64,000 bases of DNA from Vaginimicrobium propionicum (lineage in GTDB: Bacteria > Actinomycetota > Actinomycetes > Propionibacteriales > Propionibacteriaceae), in NCBI RefSeq assembly GCF_900155645.1, contig NZ_LT706985.1:1474051-1538050 (forward strand), in the 5' to 3' direction. The notes below the pieces were generated by a model that was not told the DNA's origin, did not search any database, and saw nothing but the letters and a program-made list of their open reading frames with translations. The number at the start of each line of letters is the position of its first letter. Within the stretch, counting starts at the first letter, position 1. This document shows, in pieces, positions 38,049-47,127 of this stretch. The translations under genes were made by a program, and so were the position numbers.

Positions 38049-39719
38049 TTAACCCAGCGACATTTCTAATATTCCGGTGCGGAATTGTCCGTCCGCGATA
38101 GGGGGCAAATTAGTGAAATAAACCAATACCCACCTGGAAGTAATTTCCTCCTCCGAGTGCAATGTGACATCTGATCCGGCTTGTGGGACGGTAGCCACCA
38201 CCCGCCACTGGTTAACCGAGTCCATTGGTGCAGTTTCGGTTCCAGGATTTTCTGCTGGCACCATTAACTGCACATCAGCAGGTGAGGTTTCTAACAGCAA
38301 ATGCACGTCAGGTAGTTGAGTATCGCTACCAAGGTCAATCAGCAGGCCAGCACCAGGTTTAATATTTCCGAATTTCGAAGATCCGTAATACGTCCAAGTT
38401 TGCCAAGCCGTAGTTGAATCACCATCGGTGGCTAACGGCACCAGATCCTTCTGCTCATCATCATCACCGCCATCGGCTACAGGATCAAATACTCTGACGC
38501 TAGCGATAGTGGCAGTAGCCTCAGGGCTAGATGCCGTCTCAGGCTGGTTATGTTTCATATTTGCTGCTATTGCAACCCCGATAACTACTGCCAGGAAGAT
38601 CACTAAAACAGCTAGCCAACGGCCAATCAACTTGGTGTTCCAAGATAACTCATCACCTTGGGAAGGATACTGTTGGTCAGGCTTATTCGGTGACTCGTTC
38701 TTGATATCGCCTATCGGCTCACTAAACTCTGGGTTTTCCAGCATTGCGGGTAAAACGGGAACCACTTCGGTTGCCATGTCGTCCTGTTTGCCAGATTGAA
38801 TCTCGGTTACTTCGTCGAATTCACTGTGCTGGTCAGGCTTGAAATTGCGCATGCGCGATTCCAATTCCTCCATGGGCGTGTTGGGGCCAATAATCCGCTT
38901 CAAAGCGGCAGCTACCTCACCGCTGGTAGCAAAACTAACCTTTGCGTATTCGTGGATCAACAACATCATGGCGATCTTGTTTAATCCAACATGCGCGCTA
39001 GGACGTATCGACTGTGGATCAACCCAAGTCTGCTGACCGCCTGACCCTTTGAGGGGGGCAGCTGGCAAACCGCTCAAGCTGCGTTGTTCTTTTTCGGGAT
39101 CTATCGGTAGGCATCCAGTCAAACATGCGTAAAGCAGTATTCCTAGTTGACGCAGATCAGTGTTTTGTTGATCTGACCATCCGGCTTGCGGATTATCCTG
39201 ACTTATTGCCGCGTCCACCAAGAAACCAGTGATCTTGATATCTCCGCCTTCGGTAATGAACACGGAGTGAGGTCCAAGATGGCGATGAAATTTCCCGTTA
39301 GAGTGTGGAACCGACAGGGCTTCAGCTACTTGCTGGACGATATACGCCGATTCTGCATTGGTTAACGGTCCGTCCAAGAGTAATTGGGTCAAGGTCGACC
39401 CAGCCGGAAACTCGGTCGCTACGAAGGACAACAACTCTTGACCCTCAGCTTGTTTCGCGTCCAAAACTCGAATGAATCTAGGGTCTGGATTGGCAGCTGC
39501 TTGTCTGGCTGCCGCGAGAATGGTACCGGCTCTCGGATCTCCAGGACCCATCACATATAGCAGTACCGGTCGAGACAGGGAGGTGTCGATTGCCTGCCAA
39601 AGAAAAACACGAGCGCCATTTATTTCTTGGCCACGTTCGGTGAGAGCTTCAACCAATTCATATCTGGCGCCAAGCATCTGCCCTGGGGTAGGTCGCCAAA
39701 ACTGGTTATCACTCAGCAC
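38049..39719 (-). CDS. membrane pseudokinase with extracellular discoidin-like domain (MurJ-partner type)
   Basis: About 556 residues. The N-terminal half has a protein-kinase fold, but the catalytic motifs are lost: the HRD region reads HRHLGPHSVFI, the DFG region reads TGF, and no VAIK lysine is seen. A transmembrane helix (about 365-390) leads to an extracellular domain of about 170 residues with a discoidin/F5-8C-like pattern (ATDGDSTTAWQTW). Both halves resemble the C-terminal part of mycobacterial MviN (Rv3910), where they are fused to the MurJ flippase and the pseudokinase binds FhaA. Here that flippase part is missing. AGGAGG lies 6 nt before the GTG at 39719. Confidence 0.8.
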   Translation of the reverse strand: MLSDNQFWRPTPGQMLGARYELVEALTERGQEINGARVFLWQAIDTSLSRPVLLYVMGPGDPRAGTILAAARQAAANPDPRFIRVLDAKQAEGQELLSFVATEFPAGSTLTQLLLDGPLTNAESAYIVQQVAEALSVPHSNGKFHRHLGPHSVFITEGGDIKITGFLVDAAISQDNPQAGWSDQQNTDLRQLGILLYACLTGCLPIDPEKEQRSLSGLPAAPLKGSGGQQTWVDPQSIRPSAHVGLNKIAMMLLIHEYAKVSFATSGEVAAALKRIIGPNTPMEELESRMRNFKPDQHSEFDEVTEIQSGKQDDMATEVVPVLPAMLENPEFSEPIGDIKNESPNKPDQQYPSQGDELSWNTKLIGRWLAVLVIFLAVVIGVAIAANMKHNQPETASSPEATATIASVRVFDPVADGGDDDEQKDLVPLATDGDSTTAWQTWTYYGSSKFGNIKPGAGLLIDLGSDTQLPDVHLLLETSPADVQLMVPAENPGTETAPMDSVNQWRVVATVPQAGSDVTLHSEEEITSRWVLVYFTNLPPIADGQFRTGILEMSLG

Positions 39720-39729
39720 AGCCAACCTC

Positions 39730-40362
39730 CTAAAGTGCCCGCCGGGCGCGTTTCGGTTTCGTCTCGCTAGCTTCTGGAACTGAGTCGTACAACCAAGTTA
39801 AATCATCCATATCTTGTGTAGCTCGCCTGGCTCTTGCCTCAGGAACAGAAACGATCATTGTCATCTCGACGTCTGATTCTGCTGCTTGGGTATCTAGATC
39901 TTCGATTTGCGGCGTAGATTCTTCGGCTTCCGCGTTTTGCGTAGTCTCTTCAATATGGTCTGCCCCAGTATCCGATTCAGCATTTCGAACTGTTTCAATA
40001 ATGGCGGCGGCTAGACCTGAAACCCCGGCTATTGATAAGACGATTCGAGTGGCAGTAACTCGGCCACCAAGCAAATCGAATATTCCAAAACCAGCAACTA
40101 ACGCGAAAATCCCTACCACCGTCAGTGAAATCCATTGCGAGGCAGTGATTATTGGGTGGGTGCGTCCCGCCCCAGAAATCAACGCTTTAAGATGCCAAGC
40201 AGTCAGCGAGCCGCCGCAGATGATAGCCACCACAGCCACCACTTTCGACGCCTGGCCGTAGCTAGCCATAGCTATGCCAGAAATCAAAATGATTAGGGAA
40301 CTTGCCACTAATACAGCAAGCAGGATCGCCGTAATTATCAGCGGCCTAGATCGACGTGACAT
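39730..40362 (-). CDS. small membrane protein with acidic cytoplasmic tail, unknown
   Basis: A 210-residue protein with about four hydrophobic segments in the first 125 residues, then a strongly acidic segment and a basic C-terminus (KPKRARRAL). No family is recognised. It occupies the position where MurJ stands in related genomes but is far too small and unlike MurJ. GGAGGG lies before the ATG, and its stop codon forms part of the ribosome site of the pseudokinase gene 10 bp on, so the two are tightly coupled. Confidence 0.7.
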   Translation of the reverse strand: MSRRSRPLIITAILLAVLVASSLIILISGIAMASYGQASKVVAVVAIICGGSLTAWHLKALISGAGRTHPIITASQWISLTVVGIFALVAGFGIFDLLGGRVTATRIVLSIAGVSGLAAAIIETVRNAESDTGADHIEETTQNAEAEESTPQIEDLDTQAAESDVEMTMIVSVPEARARRATQDMDDLTWLYDSVPEASETKPKRARRAL

Positions 40363-40390
40363 ATTCCCTCCTGGCTATTCGTTATAAATG

Positions 40391-42295
40391 TTAGCGACCC
40401 AGTTTAGTTGCATTTTCAAACTCTTCCAGCTCAGCCTTATTGTGACGTCTGACCTGGCGTACCCGCCAAGCAGTGACTGTAAACAAGATGATGCTGGAAA
40501 TAATTATCAAAGCCCAACCCATAGCGCCAATGCGAGTGGCGTTAATGGTGAACTCAGTGGGCTGACCGATTAACTCGCCGTCTGCCAACGCAAGTTGCGC
40601 CGTCAAACGCACTGGACCGTTAGCTTTAGATTGCGGACTAACTCTAAGAGTCAACTGATCGCGGCCAGCTACCGTTACTAATTGCGAATCAGCTATCTCT
40701 ATGCGCTGGCTATTCGATGAGGTGAAAACAACCTTCACTTTTATTTGCTCAGGCATTGAGTTAACGATGGTAACTGGCAAAACGTTGTCTTTTTCAGCGG
40801 TAGTGACAGAATCTGTCACTCTGACCGCTAAAGCATTCGGATCATTGAGGGGGGCAGTCACCCCTAGAACTTGATTCAGCCAGCCGTTACGAGCCTGTTC
40901 GTCCTTAAAGTTGATAGACCAGAATCCAGAATGTAGATGAGTCAGGGTTTCTTTTAATTGCGAAAGTTGATCAGTCAACAACGCCCACTTCTCAACGCGC
41001 GAAGTTGCGTTGTCAAGCTCTTCGCTAAGCCCGGCAGCGTAGTTGGTGTCTAAAGTGGACGTCCATTGCGCCTGATTGGGGGTATCTGCACCCAAATTCT
41101 TAGAAACAGGGGACAGTTTTAACCAGGTGGGAGTGTGTGCAATGGTTTTAGCTGCCTGGGCTGAACGCACCAAAACGTTGACCGGATGGGCAGATAAGCC
41201 GCCGACTAATTGCTGGGCGCGTAGAGCGGTTAAGTCGGCAGGAGTAGTAGGAGCCTCGGTTATCGGCAAAATGGTGTTGCCGCTGGATGATATTCCACCA
41301 CTGGTATCCAACAGATCAGCAGAAATGTTAGCTGCCAGCAGTGCAGAAACGTTCTTTTCGCTCAGCCCGCCAGAAATCTCGTCCGAGCCAGCCAGAGCTT
41401 GTGGAACAACAAACAACGGCAAATCTGAAGTTAGGTCGAGTGAATCTGTCCTGGTCGCGTCGTCGAGAGTGGCCTGGTCGCCGGCAGTAATCAACCCACC
41501 AACGTCAACGCAATTATAAAGGCTACGGTAGGCATTGGGTTTCTTGAGCCTGGCCTTCAATCTTTCGATCCAGGATTTAGCCTCAGGAGTGTCCAGCAAT
41601 TTCACCTGATCTATGACGTTTGGGTCAACGATCACCCCAACATCCGGTTGTTCCGCTAATTTCAGTAGCGGTTCTAATGTCTCGTTGACTTGCTTATTCA
41701 TGACATCGGTATCGAATAGTTTCGGTTGCGACTTCAAGAAAGACATGGAATCTATGGCAGGCGTGGTGGTCAACAGCACAGTAGTTGTTGTGGGTAGCTG
41801 CTGGGTCAGATCAGGGTTAGCTATTGCTAATCTGCTAGCACCAGCCAGAGTTCCAGAAGAAAACACCTCTACCCCAACGCGATATGCAGTATTTGTGTTA
41901 TCCAACCACAAGGGGTCAACTGCCAACTGTGCATCCGTAGTGGCTAAAACCTTGAAGTTTCGAGTCTCACCAGGTGGTATTTCGCCGATGGTATAGGACG
42001 CTTGAGGCGCTTCGCTCAGAGCGCCGCCACGTCCAGCCGTCATCGCTAAATCGAGGCCATGAAATGTGGTTATTGGGGTTGCGTCCCGCCACAAGCTAGC
42101 GACCACGTCTTTAGCGCTAGTGTCACCCGAGTTGTGCACAGTGCCAGAAATAATCAAGTCACCCTTGTCAGCGAGCACTTGTGGAACGTCGGTGATAGTT
42201 ACCTCTAGGGTTACTTCGTCGCCGTAGGACGCCAAACATATCGGCTGACACAGCGTCAAGACTACGATAAGCAAGCAGATTAGGCGATACTTCAT
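40391..42295 (-). CDS. DUF6049 cell-envelope protein
   Basis: A 634-residue protein with an N-terminal signal peptide, a long extracytoplasmic region and one C-terminal transmembrane helix (ALIIISSIILFTVTAW) followed by a short basic tail. This layout and its place next to the MurJ-type pseudokinase match the actinobacterial DUF6049 family (like Rv3909), of unknown function but linked by position to wall synthesis. It lies 28 bp upstream of the small membrane protein. Confidence 0.8.
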   Translation of the reverse strand: MKYRLICLLIVVLTLCQPICLASYGDEVTLEVTITDVPQVLADKGDLIISGTVHNSGDTSAKDVVASLWRDATPITTFHGLDLAMTAGRGGALSEAPQASYTIGEIPPGETRNFKVLATTDAQLAVDPLWLDNTNTAYRVGVEVFSSGTLAGASRLAIANPDLTQQLPTTTTVLLTTTPAIDSMSFLKSQPKLFDTDVMNKQVNETLEPLLKLAEQPDVGVIVDPNVIDQVKLLDTPEAKSWIERLKARLKKPNAYRSLYNCVDVGGLITAGDQATLDDATRTDSLDLTSDLPLFVVPQALAGSDEISGGLSEKNVSALLAANISADLLDTSGGISSSGNTILPITEAPTTPADLTALRAQQLVGGLSAHPVNVLVRSAQAAKTIAHTPTWLKLSPVSKNLGADTPNQAQWTSTLDTNYAAGLSEELDNATSRVEKWALLTDQLSQLKETLTHLHSGFWSINFKDEQARNGWLNQVLGVTAPLNDPNALAVRVTDSVTTAEKDNVLPVTIVNSMPEQIKVKVVFTSSNSQRIEIADSQLVTVAGRDQLTLRVSPQSKANGPVRLTAQLALADGELIGQPTEFTINATRIGAMGWALIIISSIILFTVTAWRVRQVRRHNKAELEEFENATKLGR

Positions 42296-42311
42296 GGATA
42301 CCCCAATCTGG

Positions 42312-43769
42312 TTATCTTAGAGGCTCTGGATCCCCTAGAGCCCGCTTGTCATACCAGGCTAGCAAGAATGCTAGGAAAAGAATTACCAGAATGACGCCAT
42401 AGCCGATAGTTACAGCCAAGATCCAACCAGAAGCGACGAATGAAAAGACGATAGCTGTCAACATAGCGTTGCCAATAGCTGTAGCGGTGCGTTCGCAGGT
42501 TTGTTTGACGCCACCAGCAGTGCCGCCGACCGCTGGCGTCAATTCCAGCATGGATAGTGTTTGGTTTGCTGAGTTGAAAGCGCCGACGCCTAAACCGCAA
42601 AGAATGAGACTTAAGGCCAGCCACCAATAGCTGATAGTAGGCATGAATTGAATCAAGATGATTGTTGTCGCTATGCCTGCCATATAAATTGCTAAGGCGT
42701 GCATGGTCATAGTGCGGCCTTTGCGCAGTACTGAACGCCCGGCAACCATTGCTGCCAATGCAGACGCGATCGCGTTTGGTAGCCCGATGGAGCCAGCCAC
42801 TATGGCAGATGCACCTAAACCTTGTTGCAGAAATAACGCCAACAACACGAAAATGGAAGTGCCGCCAAGAAATTGCACGGTAGAAATAGCAGTCGCATTA
42901 GTGAATGATCGCGTTTTGAACAGATTTAGATTAACCATCGGTTCGCGTCCGCGCTTCAAATAATAATTTTCCCAACGAACCCAAATCACCATTAGCGCCA
43001 CACCGATAACCAGCAGTGTAAAAGACACCAAGGTTTTAATCATGAACGGCAACATGACGCACAACACGCACAACGCCAAAATGATCATGCCTAGCGGGTC
43101 GAGATCCAATTTTTCGGTTCGTTTTAGCCCAGCTTTACGGTTAGCGATAATTTTGCGTTCATTCTCAAAGGGTAACCAAGCTAGAGCCAAACCGATAGCA
43201 GCCAAACCCAGGGGAAAATTCCAAATAAACGAGGCACGCCAACCCCAGTCAGGGTCGAGTATTTGGATGAGTAGCCCGGTAATCAGCGGTGCCACCGCTA
43301 CGGCCACTGAAACTGTCAAACCGAATAGTGCGTTGGCGGTTGCTCTGGCTTGTCCCCGAAAATACTGGACGATCATCCCATTTGTTTGTGGTGCATATGC
43401 CCCCGCCCCCACTCCTTGTAGGAGCCGCAAAGTGTTCAGCCACATTGGGTCATCCACTAGCCCGCAAAGCAATGAGCAGACACTAAATATGGCGACCCCA
43501 GCAATATAGGTGACCCCGCGCCCAATGACGTCGCCGATTCGTCCAGCTGCGACCAAGAAAATGCCGAAACTAAGTGAATAACCAGACAGCAGCCATTGAA
43601 TGTCTGAGGGCGTAGCGCCGATGGAGGATTGAATAGCGGGCAGGGCAACATTTACAGAGCTGACTGACATTAGCACCATGGCTAGGGGAATCAGCAGAAC
43701 TATCATGATTTTTCGACGCGAAAATGTGCGGTCGACACCCTCAATGGTGATCACGTCATCATTACTCAC
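42312..43769 (-). CDS. MFS transporter, DHA2 (EmrB/QacA) type
   Basis: A 485-residue membrane protein with about 14 transmembrane helices, the count of the DHA2 drug/proton antiporter family. The loop 2-3 motif A reads GRIGDVIGRG, and motif C is present in a hydrophobic stretch with LLIQILDP nearby. The substrate cannot be predicted. It sits, unusually, inside the conserved pcnA-DUF6049 block, with 19 and 16 bp spacers, so it is an integral part of this operon. Confidence 0.85.
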   Translation of the reverse strand: MSNDDVITIEGVDRTFSRRKIMIVLLIPLAMVLMSVSSVNVALPAIQSSIGATPSDIQWLLSGYSLSFGIFLVAAGRIGDVIGRGVTYIAGVAIFSVCSLLCGLVDDPMWLNTLRLLQGVGAGAYAPQTNGMIVQYFRGQARATANALFGLTVSVAVAVAPLITGLLIQILDPDWGWRASFIWNFPLGLAAIGLALAWLPFENERKIIANRKAGLKRTEKLDLDPLGMIILALCVLCVMLPFMIKTLVSFTLLVIGVALMVIWVRWENYYLKRGREPMVNLNLFKTRSFTNATAISTVQFLGGTSIFVLLALFLQQGLGASAIVAGSIGLPNAIASALAAMVAGRSVLRKGRTMTMHALAIYMAGIATTIILIQFMPTISYWWLALSLILCGLGVGAFNSANQTLSMLELTPAVGGTAGGVKQTCERTATAIGNAMLTAIVFSFVASGWILAVTIGYGVILVILFLAFLLAWYDKRALGDPEPLR

Positions 43770-43788
43770 GATTCACCTGCCTAAATTC

Positions 43789-45291
43789 CTAAGTGTTTTG
43801 TTGTTGCCACCAAGACAGCAAGGCCTGTTTTGCCGTTTCAGGGTCGAGGGGACCTTCGTCCAAGCGAAGGCTCAACAGATATTTGTATGCCTTTCCTACT
43901 ACTGGACCAGGACCGACACCTAGAATTTCCATGATTTCATTGCCATCAAGATCAGGCCGGATGGCATCCAATTCTTCTTGAGCCATCAATTCGTCAATGC
44001 GGAATTCTAGTTCATCGTAGGCGCGTCTTAGCCGATCGGCTTTGCGTTGGTTACGGGTTGTGCAGTCGGAACGCGTCAAAATGTGCAGACGCTCCAATTG
44101 GTCGCCGGCATCGCGGACATAGCGGCGCACCGCAGCATCCGTCCAGCCATTCGAGGCTCCACCAGAAGAACCTTCGGCATAACCGTGAAAACGCAAGTGC
44201 AGGGCAATGAGTTTCGTTACTGCTTCGACTATGTCTTTTGAGTAGCGCAAGGCGTGTAACCGTTTACGCACCATTCTTGCGCCAACTACATCATGATGGT
44301 GAAAAGTGACCTTACCGTTTTCAAAGGCGCGAGTGCGCGGTTTGCCAATATCGTGCAACAGCGCGGCGATACGCACAACTAAATCTGGTTGGTGATTGGG
44401 GTTTGGCTTACCGTTCACATAATCGCGAGACTTTTCTAATGCGATTGCATGGTCTAGAACAGTTAATGAATGCTCGTAAACATCCTTGTGGCGCATGTGC
44501 TCGTCGCGTGTCAACCGCATCGCAGGCAATTCCGGCAAGACGCGGTCGGCCAGTGTCGACCAAACCAAAAGATCCAATCCGGCACGCGGATTGTCGGTTA
44601 ACAGTAACTTACTTAATTCGTCCCGCACTCGTTCAGCAGAAATAATGTCAATGCGTTCAGCCATTGACTTCATGGCATCCCTGGTTTCTGAGTTGACTTG
44701 AAAACCCAGTTGGGACGCGAAACGAGCCGCCCTCATCATGCGCAGCGGGTCATCAGAAAAACTTATCTGTGGCTTAGTCGGTGTTTTAATTATTTGGTCA
44801 GCTAGATCTTCAAAACCGCCTAAGGGATCAACGAACCGCCACCCATTAGTCGTTGCAGCGCTGACGTCTAAAGCCATAGCGTTGACGGTGAAGTCGCGAC
44901 GGACAAGGTCTTCTTCTACTGATTGACCGAATTTTACGTCTGGTTTTCGCGAGTCAGCGTGATAAGAGTCAGCTCTAAAAGTGGTTATCTCAACTTGCCA
45001 GGGGGTAGGTTTTGCGTCCAGGTTTGCAGAGATTGTGCCGAATTGTTTGCCGGTTTGCCAGATTTCGTTAGTTACTTTGCGCAGCAATCTTTCGGTTTCG
45101 TCAGGTTTCGCTGAGGTGGTGAAATCTAGGTCGTGACCTAAAACGCCCAGCAGAGCGTCGCGCACACTGCCGCCCACCAAATAAAGTTGGTGTCCGGCGT
45201 TACTGAATACTCGGCCGAGGCTGTTTATCGTCTCGGCGGCGGGTAACAGTGCAGTTAGGGCGCGTAATTGTTCGTTATTAGGCACAGTCAT
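43789..45291 (-). CDS. pcnA: CCA tRNA nucleotidyltransferase
   Basis: A 500-residue nucleotidyltransferase that adds or repairs the CCA end of tRNAs, needed here because tRNA-Ile does not encode CCA. The head domain has LVGGSVRDALLG (38-49) and metal acids in HDLDF (53-57). RRDFTVNAMA follows, and an HD domain (LLHDIGKPRTRAF) is fused C-terminally. The position next to the MurJ locus is conserved in actinobacteria. Confidence 0.93.
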   Translation of the reverse strand: MTVPNNEQLRALTALLPAAETINSLGRVFSNAGHQLYLVGGSVRDALLGVLGHDLDFTTSAKPDETERLLRKVTNEIWQTGKQFGTISANLDAKPTPWQVEITTFRADSYHADSRKPDVKFGQSVEEDLVRRDFTVNAMALDVSAATTNGWRFVDPLGGFEDLADQIIKTPTKPQISFSDDPLRMMRAARFASQLGFQVNSETRDAMKSMAERIDIISAERVRDELSKLLLTDNPRAGLDLLVWSTLADRVLPELPAMRLTRDEHMRHKDVYEHSLTVLDHAIALEKSRDYVNGKPNPNHQPDLVVRIAALLHDIGKPRTRAFENGKVTFHHHDVVGARMVRKRLHALRYSKDIVEAVTKLIALHLRFHGYAEGSSGGASNGWTDAAVRRYVRDAGDQLERLHILTRSDCTTRNQRKADRLRRAYDELEFRIDELMAQEELDAIRPDLDGNEIMEILGVGPGPVVGKAYKYLLSLRLDEGPLDPETAKQALLSWWQQQNT

Positions 45292-45304
45292 TAATCTTAG
45301 TGGG

Positions 45305-46198
45305 TCACTTGCTTGGCTGGCGTTGGTTTGATGCGCTCACAGTCGCCCCGACAGATGCGGCGATCACCGCGACGATAGCTAACCAAGCCAGACTAGATAA
45401 TGTTTCACCGATAACGATCCATGCCAAGATTGCCGCTATGGCTGGTCCCATAGCTTGCAGAATAGAAAACAACTGAGCCGGAACGCGACGCATAACCACT
45501 AATTCGATGCTGTAGGGCAAAGCTGCGCTGAAAAACCCAACCAAACCAGCGGCTAGCCACAACTTAGGTGTGAAATGCGTTGTCAGCAAGCCAGGCAAAG
45601 CGATCGGTGCCAGCACCAAGGTGCCTACCCAATAGGTGAAGGCCAGTACTTCGATATTTCTTGGGCCGATCAGCTTAGAACCTGCCTGAATATAGAGTGC
45701 CCAACACAATCCAGCCACCAACGACCATGCGATACCGCCAAGATTTGTTACTGGTTGTACCCCAAGCCCCACAACACCCGCCAAAGCCAAGGCTATCCAC
45801 AGGTAGTCAAGCATGCGACGTGAAGCGATTACCGCCAAAGCCAGCGGCCCAAGAAGCTCAATGGTTACCCCAGCCCCAATGGGGATTTTGTTGAACGCAT
45901 GGTAAATAGACCAGTTCATGATTAAAAGCGCAGCGCTATAGTTAGCAACTTTTAGCCAAGGCCATTTCGTTAACTGCATGGGTGGATGGTGGCGGTTATT
46001 CAACCGTCCAATTATTGACATGGTTGTTAGCACGATGGCTGCTGCTATGAACCGCAGCCAGACTGCGCCGTTGGCTCCGACATCACGCATAAGAATTTTT
46101 GCCCAGGACGCCCCAAAATTCATCGAGACGATGGACGCTAGCGCCAGTGCTGCTGACAGCCAAACAGAGGTTGAAAAAGTGTTAGTTGATCGGCTCAC
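45305..46198 (-). CDS. EamA-family (RhtA-like) transporter
   Basis: A 297-residue protein with ten hydrophobic segments arranged as two EamA repeats, resembling the RhtA group of amino-acid/homoserine exporters (motifs such as ELLGPLALA and LQAMGPAIAAILAWIVIGE). The substrate is inferred only by group. The GTG start overlaps the MscS stop (GTGA), and pcnA follows 13 bp later. Confidence 0.85.
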   Translation of the reverse strand: MSRSTNTFSTSVWLSAALALASIVSMNFGASWAKILMRDVGANGAVWLRFIAAAIVLTTMSIIGRLNNRHHPPMQLTKWPWLKVANYSAALLIMNWSIYHAFNKIPIGAGVTIELLGPLALAVIASRRMLDYLWIALALAGVVGLGVQPVTNLGGIAWSLVAGLCWALYIQAGSKLIGPRNIEVLAFTYWVGTLVLAPIALPGLLTTHFTPKLWLAAGLVGFFSAALPYSIELVVMRRVPAQLFSILQAMGPAIAAILAWIVIGETLSSLAWLAIVAVIAASVGATVSASNQRQPSK

Positions 46199-47127
46199 TT
46201 GCCTTGCTCGTCACCCCCGATGGAACGCACTGGAGTGGCTAGCGTCTCAATACCTGCCTGGCGTAAAGCTTCTAGCGCATTAGCTCTGACAGCACGTTCA
46301 ACTGCCCATTGCTGATTGCCTAGACACTTAAGCGACACCCCATAATTAGCGATATAGGAGTCGAAACTTGTTAACCCAAGCACGGATGGCTCATCTAATA
46401 GCAGCTTGTCAAGCTCGGGGTCTGCCTTGGTTTTCTCTAGGGCAGCCGTTAGCAGGTTAATCACCTTGAATGGGTCTTCGTCGATGTTCAGCGGGATATT
46501 TACCACCACAGATGACCAACCTTGGGTGATATTGCCAAGTTTGACGATTTCCCCGTTGCGGATATACCAAATCTCGCCGCTAGCATCCTGAAGTTGAGTG
46601 ATTCTTAGCTGCATACTGAGCACAGTGCCGGTTAGGCCGTCAATAGTGACCGTGTCACCCACACCGAGTTGGTCTTCCAAAATCAAAAACATTCCGGAGA
46701 TAACGTCTTTAATTAGCGATTGAGCGCCGAAACCGATAGCTAACCCACCGATACCTGCTGAAGCTAGTGCCGGAGTGATATCAACGTTTACTGTCCGTAG
46801 CAACCAAAAAACTGCGGTTACTACTAGCACCACATCAATAACAGAATTTAGCACTGTGGCTAGGGTTTTTGATCTTGCACCTTGACGAGACTGGGCGTCT
46901 TCTTGAATTTTCAAGAATTCAGTAGTTGGAGCGGAGGAGCCGGAAATAAATTTCGTTGCTTTGGCGCCGATCATGGCGATTCTGTTAGCAGAACGTTTCG
47001 ACGAATTCGTTAGGGTAAGCCGTACTACTTTGCGCAGCACCCAACGCAGCGAAATAACTAGCGCCACGATTATCACAATCTCGATAATGGTTTCGGGCCA
47101 GTGAAAAGTGACTTGTGCGGGAATCAA
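46195..47127 (-). CDS. mscS: small-conductance mechanosensitive channel (MscS family)
   Basis: A 310-residue channel that releases solutes under hypo-osmotic stress. One N-terminal helix, a short cytoplasmic loop and the pore-lining segment (ASAGIGGLAIGFGAQSLIKD) are visible, followed by the beta domain (DTVTIDGLTGTVLSM). The start is a TTG directly after the stop of the PBP gene; GGAGG within the last PBP codons lies 8 nt upstream, so initiation depends on that coding sequence. Confidence 0.88.
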   Translation of the reverse strand: MIPAQVTFHWPETIIEIVIIVALVISLRWVLRKVVRLTLTNSSKRSANRIAMIGAKATKFISGSSAPTTEFLKIQEDAQSRQGARSKTLATVLNSVIDVVLVVTAVFWLLRTVNVDITPALASAGIGGLAIGFGAQSLIKDVISGMFLILEDQLGVGDTVTIDGLTGTVLSMQLRITQLQDASGEIWYIRNGEIVKLGNITQGWSSVVVNIPLNIDEDPFKVINLLTAALEKTKADPELDKLLLDEPSVLGLTSFDSYIANYGVSLKCLGNQQWAVERAVRANALEALRQAGIETLATPVRSIGGDEQGK

